DNA from: Staphylotrichum longicolle
Lineage: Eukaryota > Ascomycota > Sordariomycetes > Sordariales > Chaetomiaceae
DNA: 64,000 nucleotides
Assembly (NCBI GenBank): GCA_019096155.1
Contig: JAHCVI010000001.1
Span: 11,470,001-11,534,000, forward strand
Direction of reading: 5' to 3'
The notes under the pieces are model-generated. The model saw only the letters and a list, made by a program, of their open reading frames with translations, did no database searches and was not told where the DNA came from. Both the position numbers and the translations under genes were made by a program. Position 1 is the first letter of the stretch. Every line of letters starts with the position of its first letter. Below are positions 55,558-64,000 of this stretch, in pieces.

Positions 55558-56913
55558 CTAGGAACTAACTATAATCACATCAGAAACAGCTGAATCAGAC
55601 TCTTCTGCAACCTCCTGGCATGTGCGGGCATTATGACCAGGCTTGCCGCATATACCACAACACCGAACCCTCGTACGACCCCCCCCTGTACCACTACCAT
55701 CCTGCTCCTTTTCTTGCGCCACCTCCCCGACCACAGCCTTCTGGTCTAGTTGATCCTTCGCATCTTGCACTGCAAGTGATCCTCCAAGCTGCACGCGTGT
55801 TCTTTTGGCTCTCCGGCGCTTGCTTAGTGCCTCGTTGGCCTTGCGGAGCGAAGAGACCTCTGCCTGTAGGAGGGCCACCTGGTGCATCACAGCCATCGTA
55901 CCTTTGGCAAGCTGGTCCACAGCAGCTAACATCGAAGTAGGGGAGCTGTTCTGATGGTTGGTAATGCGAGTCTTGATGAGCGTTGACTGCGAGGTCGCTT
56001 CTCGAGGGTTGTGTGGTGTCTGGAAGACCCAAGGTTGTGGTGTGCCGGCCCGCGAGTTCAAGGGCGTTGGTGTACGAAGCTTGATATCCAGCTTGGAAAG
56101 CACCCTCTCTGGATCGAATGGAACAAGGCCAGCCCCTGCGAAGCCGCCCTGGATATTCCTTTCAGTAATAGAGGCAAAGAAGGCCTCGCGAAAGGCGCAG
56201 AGGAACTCGAGCTTGCTGACGTGGTTGATATACATCCGCATTAGGTCCTCAACCTGGCGACCGTACGCCTGCTTCAGCAGTCCAAAGCAGCCAACATCGA
56301 GTGGCTAGAGTAGGTGGGAAGAATGCGGAGGCATGCAAAGCGTAATGATATTATTCTGCTGGCAATAGAGCTCAAATTCGGTCGAGTGGTAGCTCTCGTG
56401 GCCGTCGAGGATCAATAGCCGGTATTTGCCTTTCGTACGAGGTGCTGTATAGAAGTCGAAGTGCTTGATCTAATCTAGGCCTACTACATTAGTAGTCTAG
56501 CCATTGTCGGTAGTTGCGATGCGCCAGTCGGCCGGGAGGTCGCACTTAGTATACCAGTTGGCGAGGTGGTACTACGTAGCTAAGATGATGAACGGAGGGA
56601 TAGCCCAACCGCGGGCATTGACTCCCTGGATCACCGTTGCCCACTCGCGGTTGCCAGGCTAGGCTAGCTTTGCCTTGCTACGGCTATCCGATGTCGTAAC
56701 CACTATACCTGCGAAGATAATGCCTATTATAAACCCAGTCTCATCGAAGTTGTAGACGTCGTCGTCTACGATACTATACTTGGCTTTGACGTTCCGAACA
56801 AGGGTAAACCAATCGCCAATGACCTTTGGATCCTCGCACTTGGCCCTCTGGTAGTCGTATCCACGCGAATAACGCGTACGGAGCTTTGGCTAGCGTTTGA
56901 CAAAGTTGTGAGC
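55558..56913 (-). pseudogene. DDE transposase pseudogene (pogo/Fot1 family)
   Basis: The minus-strand translation reads NFVKR, YSRGYDYQRAKCEDPKVI, then VYNFDETGFIIG (first catalytic Asp), LLILDGHESYHSTEFELYC (second Asp), CMPPHSSHLL, and PLDVGCFGLLKQAYG (third Asp), followed by FAGAGLVPFDPERVLSKLD and a C-terminal CCHC zinc knuckle, CGICGKPGHNARTC. The part upstream of about 56300 carries six in-frame stops, every one TAG, sitting where family members have Gln or Trp. The last 227 codons are free of stops. This pattern fits repeat-induced point mutation. The catalytic domain is therefore inactive as it stands, and it is truncated at its N-terminus by the retrotransposon. Confidence 0.85.
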
Positions 56914-57320
56914 TGTCACGAACCAACCATAAAAGGCGGCCTGGTGGGGCATGCGAGGCGCAGCGGGTACCAATAGGCAGCAACGAGGCTGCGGCGCCAA
57001 GAGACGGGTAGCTCAGGGGAGCTGGCTACCCTAGGCGATCATGATAGACAAAGGTAGCCGCCTACCTAGAGCGATTAGAGGATAGCTCGGGGTAGCTAGC
57101 GAGCACGGGCGAGCCAGGGCAAAGGGGACTCAGGACAAAGAAGTCATTATATATATATACTAGCCAGTTAGTTACTCGTTGAGGGAGCTTAGAGCTTCCG
57201 TAGTAAGCAATTCATAGTTTGGACTTCACTAGTTCATTGAGACTAGATCTGTGTATCTTATTGTAGACCTTTTGGCTCTACCGAATCTCTATACTTGACT
57301 AAGACATACCTCCAGGACCC
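56914..57320 (+). repeat. Putative 5' LTR of the gypsy element (right end approximate)
   Basis: Transposase sequence seems to stop at TGTCACGAACC (56914), which begins with TG as LTRs do. The next 400 bases are non-coding with ATATATATATA near 57149-57160, and gag starts about 57410. The LTR end (TAAGACA near 57300-57307 is one candidate) cannot be set because the 3' copy is outside the window. Confidence 0.5.
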
Positions 57321-57400
57321 TTTCAGAAGTAGGTCAGGACGAACGATTCGTCATACGTTGCTTACTCCCTTTGTTTCTATCACGGTTTAGAACGGAGGTA

Positions 57401-58285
57401 TCAAACACTATAGGTACCCCCGCGCTCACTATCGCCCAGCTCAACGAGCGCATCGCCGCGCTCGAGGTAGAGAACGCTCGCCTCACGGCTATTTATAGCC
57501 ATGTCAAGGCCAAGCTCGACCCGCCGCCTAAGTATGGAGGTAGCAAGGCTAAACTGTCTAGGTTCCTGACCTAGGCGCGCTAGTATCTCCTATACTACAA
57601 GGAGAGGTTCGTCAACGAGGCCGAAAAGGTCGGCTTCATCGCGTCTCGACTTGAAGGAGCCGCCCTCAGGTGGTTTCAACCTACTATGGACGACCTCATA
57701 AACAACGACGAGGACGATAGAGAAGACTTCACGACTAAGGTCTACGGGGACTACTCCTAGTTCGAACGGGAGATCCGTAAGGTATTTGGGGACCTGGACG
57801 AGAAACGGCACGCATAGGATCGACTCATAAACCTCCGACAAACCAAATCGACTACAGCCTATACCACCATATTTCGTCAGGATTCCCTAAGGGCCGAGAT
57901 CAACGAAGAAGGCCTGATACAGCTATTCTACAAGGGCCTTAAGGACGAGGTCAAGGACGAGCTATACAAAATTGATCGACCCGACACACTTAACGAGTAC
58001 ATTGCCATAGCCATCCGGATCGACGATCGCCAATACTTACATAAGCAGCAGCGCAAGGGCCGGACTAGGGCTCCCCAAGCCTACAAGCCCAACGACAAAA
58101 AAAGACGCCTATACCGTAGCACGGCGTACAGCACGTACTCAAGCGCCATAGATATTAACGCCAACTAACGTGCCGGACCGGCCAAAAAAGACAAGACCGA
58201 CGTCACTTACATTAGATATAGCAAGAAGGGATACTTTAGACGGGACTATCGCAGCATAAAGAAGAAGGGTGACTAGAAGCTAGTC
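57401..58285 (+). pseudogene. gag region of the gypsy element
   Basis: It starts with IAQLNERIAALEVENARLTA (a coiled coil) and continues through a capsid-like part (AALRWFQPTMDDLINND, TTIFRQDSLRAEINEEGLIQ). It ends in a ruined zinc knuckle, RYSKKGYFRRDYRS, where Cys and His are all Tyr, the change expected from TGC/CAC to TAC. Several in-frame stops are TAG (for example at 57571-57573), with a TAA near 58168. Confidence 0.85.
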
Positions 58286-60290
58286 CCGGGTCGTGAGACG
58301 GCGACCATTGACGCAAGGTTTCCTATCAAGGAAGCAGCGGTTATTGACCAGTACAACCAGGATGACCTCGAAGACGCTATCGACTATACAACGTAGTGTT
58401 ATAAGGAAGGGAGTGACACCATAGATAAAGACCATAGCGATAGAGACAACCCATATACCAACGACGATGGTATACCTAGCGTATAGTTCATCGAGCAATT
58501 CATTCGGGACAATACTAACCCTAGGGCTCAGCGCGCGTTGGCAATAGGTATCCTAATGTAGGGCATCAACCAGTCTTAGGAAAACCGATAGTAGGTAGAG
58601 GACTAAATCGATAGCGTCACCACCGCCATTCCAAGGTACATGACCACCAACCTTACGTAGGAAAAGTCGGAGGATCAGCGCAGCAGCTAGAGCGATCCCT
58701 AGGCCAAGGAAGAAGACACGCCGAGCCGAGAGACTATCGAGAGGGTCATCGCTTACCTCGGCAAGAGCAAAGACGAATTATCCGATCTATACGATCCTAA
58801 GGCGCTTGCGGCCCTACTAGGATAGGCTAGGGATAAGCTATAGCATCTCCAATAGCTGGTAGTAGAACGGGGGCAGGAGCGGAAGGGGATCAGGGAGGAA
58901 ACCGAGAAGATCGCAGCGGCCTACCGCGCCGTCGCGCGACAACTTGGTACAGTCGAACGGCAGGCCGACAAGCTAAAAGAGGAAATCTTCTAGCTAAAAG
59001 AGGCATAAAAAGCCAACTAGGTCTAATAGACCAGACCAGACAACGTAGACCACGAAGACCCACTAGAGGGGGAAATCTACGTTCCCAAGTTCTTATACTA
59101 TCAGGAACGGGCCCGGCAGGAGGCCTAGGGGCAGTCACTCGAGAGCTGGGAAGAATATTGGGACCAACGAGGATACTATAGCCTTGGGAAGACCACTAAC
59201 GATATACGACGCGAAGGTTATAGGTACGGATTCTAGTATATCGCGGAGAGGGACACCGCGCGCATTAACCTAGGAAGAAGCAACCACGTCCGCGTCCTAT
59301 AGTTTCAGTATATCACGCACTCCTACTAGTTCCACTACAAGGAGAAATTCGACTATAATCACTAGCCTATTAGAGAGGTAGGGGAGGACGGATTATAGAA
59401 ACCCATCACCTAGACATTCGATTATAGGTATAGTCACGCCAACCTCTTATAGACGTTCGATAGGGTAGACGAAGGATACCTCCGCATCGTACCCAAAAGG
59501 GCGTAGCCTGAGAACTACCGAGATACAGAGGAAGTAGAGGGATATAGCGACCAGGTATACCTCTACCACTTCAAGAGGAAGGTCCAGCAGCACCACCAGA
59601 TTCCTCGGAAGATCATCAGAGCACTCGACTAGCACTAGATTACAGACGGACGAGTCAGGCTAAAGAAGGATCCCAGCATCAACAAGTGGCTTAAAAAGCT
59701 TGAAAGCAGATATAATATTCCATTCCAAGACAAACCCATCTTAGGGGCAGATCTACCAACGAAAAAGGGCAAGAAGGCCGCACGAGACAGGAAGAGGGAT
59801 ACTTAGCAAACAAGGGACGACAACCAACCCGAGTCCTAGGGGGACGCCTCTTGGATTCAATAGGAGTTGGGAAACGACTCCGGGGCCTACGATAGGCCCG
59901 AGCAAAACTAACACCCTCACAACGACGATAGGCCCGCCAGTATAGGAAGAACTAGGCGAAACAGAAGGCCTACAACAACTTCCCAGCGGACCCACAAGCA
60001 GTCACTAAACCGGCCAATATAGTAGCACGGGAATATACAAGGTGCAAAGGTACAACCGAAAGGTGCGAGAACATACAAGGCGCACAAGAGGTGCAAAAAG
60101 TGCAAAAACACACCAACGGCGTAGGAAGCGCTAGACGTAAAAAGTGCACAAGGTATACTAAGAACGCAAAAACGCAAAGATGCAAAAGCGCAGTAACAAG
60201 GCAGATAGTACAGATAGCCCACCAGGAAGTGGCCACAGTACAAAACGACCAGCCAGACGACCGAATTTAGGTCATAGCGCACTAGAAACA
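58286..60290 (+). pseudogene. Extra coding block between gag and protease of the gypsy element
   Basis: About 2 kb in the same frame as gag for most of its length. Readable parts: DTPSRETIERVIAYLGKSKD, KIAAAYRAVARQLGTVERQA, EIYVPKFLYYQERARQEA, GRSNHVRVL, YLYHFKRKVQQHHQIPRKII, KWLKKLESRYNIPFQDKPIL. It is not a protease or pol domain I know. It could be a long gag C-terminal extension or an acquired sequence. Stops again are nearly all TAG. Confidence 0.6.
60035..60200. repeat. Degenerate GTGCAAA/GCAAAA-type short repeats inside the element
   Basis: Motifs of the type aGGTGCAAAg, aAGTGCAAAa, aCGCAAAa and aTGCAAAaG recur irregularly about ten times. The stretch has low coding potential in the element's frame and looks like expansion or degeneration of a short unit. 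Confidence 0.5.
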
Positions 60291-63200
60291 ATACTAGGCA
60301 CTCGCATTAGTAGATAAAGGATCACAGATCGACCTTATCTCGCCAGGTTTCGTTAACCAACTCCGAATACCATAGAGGATAAAGAAGCAACTATACGTGG
60401 TCAAGGGACCATTCCCGACATAGGTTACACGACGAAAAACGGAACCACTCGACATCACGGTCGAAGGGAAGACTACAGAGGTCATTTTCGACATTGTAGA
60501 TATAGGGGCCAAGAAGGATATAATCTTAGGTCGCCTATAGCACAGGATTTACAACCCCGACATCAATTGGAAGGGAGGTGGCCACCTACGACCCCGAAGT
60601 ACAATAGGCTCGCATTCAACCAACGCGATGGAAAGCGCAGACGATAAGTCACGAAGAAGTAGTACAAAGAAGCACGTGTACTTCGAGGACTCACCGCAAG
60701 AGATGGACAGTGGCAAGCAGACCACTATAGACTTAGGAAGAGGCGGCAGTTACTAGCAGAGACGACGTATACAGAGGCAGGCTAACCAGGAGGTTGCTAT
60801 CATCTCAGTCGACAACAACGGATTTCAGCTCCAAGAATGGGTCGCTTAGACGGAAGCAGCCGAGGTCACGGCCAGCAGTAAGTTCGTATACTACCAAGGT
60901 ACGAAGGCGAACGACGAAACGGGGAAGATTCCGGCAGAGTACTAAAGACACCCGGCGTTCACAGCAAAACATATAGAAGGGTTGCCAGAACATAGACCTT
61001 AGGATCACGAGATCAAACTCAAAGAAGGCGCCCAGTTAAAGTTCTTCAAAGTATACCACACGAACGAACTTCAGGACAACGAGTTGAAGAGATATCTTGA
61101 GGCCAATCTCAAGATAGGGCACATTAGACCATCGACATCTCCGGCAGGGTATCCAATCCTTTTTATACCAAAGAAGGATGGAAAACTCAGGATATATATA
61201 GACTACCGACAGTAAACGAGCAGACGTGAAGGACCGCTACCCCTTACCACTTATCTCGCAACTTCGAGATTAGTTAGCAGGCGCACGACACTTTACACGT
61301 CTTGACCTTCCAACAGCGTACGCCCACATTCGCATCAAGGAGGGGGATAAATAGAAGATAGCCTTTCACTCGTCATAGACACTTCGAGTACTATGTCATG
61401 CCCTTCAGGCTGACGAATACGCTAGCAACATTCTAGAAGGTCGTTGATTACGCGATCCGACCGTTCCTCGATAAGTTCGTAGTCTATTACCTAGATGATA
61501 TTCTTATCTTCTCCAAGATACCTAAAGACGACAAGGAGTACGTAAGACAAGTGCTAGACGTACTCCACGCGTAGAAACTCTCTATCAACAAGGACAAGAG
61601 CGAGTTCCACGTCACGAAGACGGTCTTCCTAGGCTTTAAGATCTCGTCAGGACAGATACGTATAGAACCAACCAAGGTTAAGGCTATCAAGATATAGCCT
61701 ACACCTAAAAACACAATAGAAGTAAGAGGGTTTATCGGATTCGCCAACTTCTATCGGATGTTCATTAGGAACTTTAGCGATATCGCAAGGCCTCTACACC
61801 ACTTGACAAAGAAGGACGTTAAGTTCCGATAGGGAGAGGAGCAAGAGCAGGCATTTCAACGGATTCGCGACCTCATTATCGCGGACCCCGTACTCTTATT
61901 GCTAGATCCTAGGAAGCCATTCGAAGTAGAAACCGACACGTCGGACTACACGATCGGAGGACAACTCAGTCAACGGGACAAACAAGGGAAACTCCGCCCC
62001 GTAGCGTTCTTCTCAAGAAAGCTCGTAGGACTACAGCTCAACTACCCGATACACGACAAAGAGTTATTGGCAATTATCGAAGCCTTTCGCGAGTAGAAAC
62101 CCTACCTTAGCGGTACAATACACCAAGTACAGGTATATACAGATCACAAGAACCTCCGGTACTTCACCAGCACTAAAGAACTCAACCAACGCTAGACACG
62201 ATAGGCGGAATTCCTCGCAGAATTTAACTTCGTCATTATCTACAAGAAAGGATCCGAGAACGCAAGAGCGAATGCCTTAAATAGGAGACCGGATCACTTC
62301 GGCAATACAATAGAAGCATCACCACCCTTATTCCGAGAACAACCTGATAGGACAATACACCACCCCCTATAGCAACCAGTCTACTACGCCTACACCGACC
62401 TAGACCGCGGCAGGTCGTAGACCATAAAACTACGCGATAGCGTACAGTATAGGAACTATTAGAAGGAATGCTACGCGATCTTTAGGGAAGAGAGAATTAC
62501 TAAACCATCGATCGACAACGTAGATAATCAAAGGCAATTGATCAAGGAAATCTACAAGTCGAGGCTCGGAGGACATATAGGAATCACCAAAACTGTTGCA
62601 AAGATCAAACAGCAAGGGTACAATTTCCCAGGACTTAGGAAGAAGGTTGAGGAGGTCCTCAAGGAATATAACGTTTACAACCGAGCCAAGACGGCACGGT
62701 ACAAACCTTATAGACTCCTATAACCATTGCCAGTTGTAGAACGACTATAAAGCTCGGTGACGATAGACTTCATCACTAAGCTACTACTCTCCAAAGATAC
62801 AACAACGGGAACGGAGTTCGACAGCATCCTTGTCTTGGTAGATCGACTCACCAAGTAGAGCTACTTTATCCTATACAAGGAAACATAGTCAGCGGAGCAG
62901 CTCATAGACGTGATCTATCGGCACATAGCCTCAGTTCACAGTTGGCCGAAGGAATAGATCACAGACAGAGATACCAAGTTCGCATCCAGGTTTTGGCAAG
63001 CGTTAATAACGTACCTAGGCACGAAGAGTAAGCTCTCAACGGCTTACCATCCATAGACGGACGGATAGACGGAACGACTCAATCAGATCGTAGAATAATA
63101 CCTTCGGTCGTTCATCAATTTCTAGCAGGATAACTAGGTTATATTGCTACTAGTCGCGCAATTAGTATACAACACGGCACCTACCAAGTCTACGAAAGTC

Positions 63201-63800
63201 ATACCGTTCTTTGCGAACTTTGGGTACGAAGCAGACCTACGCTAGGGACCCGAGGTTACAGTCCCTAGGGCAGCTATCAAGGCGGACCAAATATATACGC
63301 TCCACGCGATATTCAAGGAAGAACTAGAGTTTGTTAGACAAAGGATAAAGCACTACTACAATAAACATAGGCTCGAAGGTCCTTGCCTAGAGAGGGGAGA
63401 CAAAGTCTACCTCATTTTACGAAACCTTCGTATAAAGCGACTAAGTCGGAAACTCGATTTCAAAAAGATTAGACCATTCAAAATCGAAGAAGAAATTTCG
63501 ACATCTAACTACCGACTATTATTACCAGCAACAATGTACATCAGGACGTATATTTTTCACATTTCACTTTTGGAACCAGCACCGAAGAACGTACGACTCG
63601 CCATAGATGTAGAAATCGAGGATAAAGAGGAGGAATAGGACGTCGAAGAGATCCTGGATTCACGGGTTACAAAGGGATAGTTGCAATACTTGGTAAAATG
63701 GTTGGATTTCGGGCCAGAAGACAACTCATAGCAACTAGCTACAAACCTCCACTATCTAGAGAAGCTTGAGGAGTTCCACCGGAGGAACCCGGATCGGCCA
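60291..63800 (+). pseudogene. pol region: protease, reverse transcriptase, RNase H, integrase, chromodomain
   Basis: Protease-like GSQIDLISPGFVNQLRIP at about 60300-60380 (the Asp-Ser-Gly triad reads DKG). Reverse transcriptase: RPSTSPAGYPILFIPKKDGK, then YLDD at 61488-61499. RNase H: FEVETDTSDYTIGGQLSQ (61920) and HDKELLAIIEAFRE. Integrase: HIGITKTVAKIKQQGY, an H/C zinc-binding region, DRDTKFASRFW and ALITYLGTKSKLSTAYHP. The chromodomain (63639-63790) has ILDSRVTKG and LQYLVKWLDFGPEDNS. From about 61383 to the end one frame is kept; one-base shifts occur near 61212, 61226 and 61370-61382. Many TAG stops; not functional as read. Confidence 0.9.
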
Positions 63801-64000
63801 AAGGCTCAGGCGCCGAAAGCCAGGAAGGGTCTAGCAGACTTAGGGACTCCCAATCGATTACTCCGAAGGCGCCTAACGCTTGCGCCTGCCTAACCAGTCC
63901 CTGCTCGACGGGCATAGGGCCCTCCAATAGGGGAGAGTCAGGCTCTTCCGACTCCTCCAGACCCTACATCCCACGACGAAACACCTCAGCACCATAGTCA

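Larger units (their letters stand above)
55468..56913 (-). mobile_element. Truncated pogo/Fot1-type DNA transposon
   Basis: The left boundary is a candidate terminal sequence starting ACGTACATTATAAGCGAG at 55468, next to a TA (55466-55467), the target of this superfamily. Inside is a transposase on the minus strand. The other end is missing where the LTR of a retrotransposon begins at 56914, so the N-terminal DNA-binding part of the transposase and the second inverted repeat are not present in the window. Confidence 0.75.
56914..64000 (+). mobile_element. Ty3/gypsy chromovirus retrotransposon, mutated, incomplete in window
   Basis: In order on the plus strand: LTR-like start, gag with zinc knuckle, an extra coding block, protease, reverse transcriptase, RNase H, integrase and a chromodomain ending about 63800. 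That domain order defines a chromodomain-bearing gypsy element. The 3' LTR would lie beyond the right edge. The frame is interrupted by many stops, almost all TAG, plus a few one-base shifts. Confidence 0.9.

Noticed and set aside
55558..63800. TAG reassigned or read through as an amino acid
   Set aside because: Host genes end normally, and loss of the zinc-knuckle Cys/His to Tyr together with Gln/Trp-to-TAG changes fits RIP better.

Overview
The window is genomic DNA of a filamentous ascomycete, most likely Sordariales and perhaps Chaetomiaceae-like. Genes carry short (42-189 nt, mostly 45-90 nt) GT..AG introns, coding regions are GC-rich, transcription directions are mixed with no operons, and many products are fungal (Zn2Cys6 regulator, CFEM-like protein, xylitol dehydrogenase, MIC60). 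The right end holds transposons with RIP-like C-to-T damage. No species is claimed.

Layout. 0-3.3 kb: a divergent pair, a protease-fold-like protein running off the left edge and a C-terminally membrane-anchored protein. 3.3-9.6 kb: a tRNA-like sequence, a 1219-aa unknown protein and a SAM methyltransferase. 9.7-12.5 kb: a five-exon LIM-domain protein whose N-terminus resembles that of fungal STAND proteins. 14.3-17.8 kb: a Zn2Cys6 regulator divergent from an aldo/keto reductase. 18.5-27.2 kb: four small secreted, membrane-anchored or GPI-type proteins around a Glu-rich unknown protein. 27.5-40.8 kb: core genes (CAP10-type glycosyltransferase, SAC1 phosphoinositide phosphatase, Rab5, MIC60, two tail-to-tail folylpolyglutamate synthase-family genes). 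41.1 kb: an intron-containing tRNA-Leu(CAG). 42.4-50.4 kb: xylitol dehydrogenase, GH2 beta-mannosidase, a Rab4-like GTPase and an SDR dehydrogenase. 50.8-55.0 kb: two tandem paralogues with a dsRBD-like domain. 55.5-64 kb: a truncated pogo/Fot1-type DNA transposon followed by a Ty3/gypsy chromovirus that continues past the right edge.

Functional links. SAC1 and Rab5 share a divergent promoter and both act on phosphoinositide-dependent membrane traffic; the Rab4-like gene lies about 14 kb away. Xylitol dehydrogenase and beta-mannosidase are convergent neighbours, both serving plant-polysaccharide sugar use. The two FPGS-family genes are convergent paralogues.

Quality note. In several normally intact genes (CAP10 protein, MIC60, one FPGS-family gene, the C-terminus of the Zn2Cys6 regulator) recognisable protein sequence hops between reading frames at GC-rich or homopolymer spots. 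Indels in the assembly explain this more easily than independent gene death. Gene models were spliced by hand; splice sites were chosen so that phases and family motifs agree. Family names rest on recognition from memory, not on database searches.
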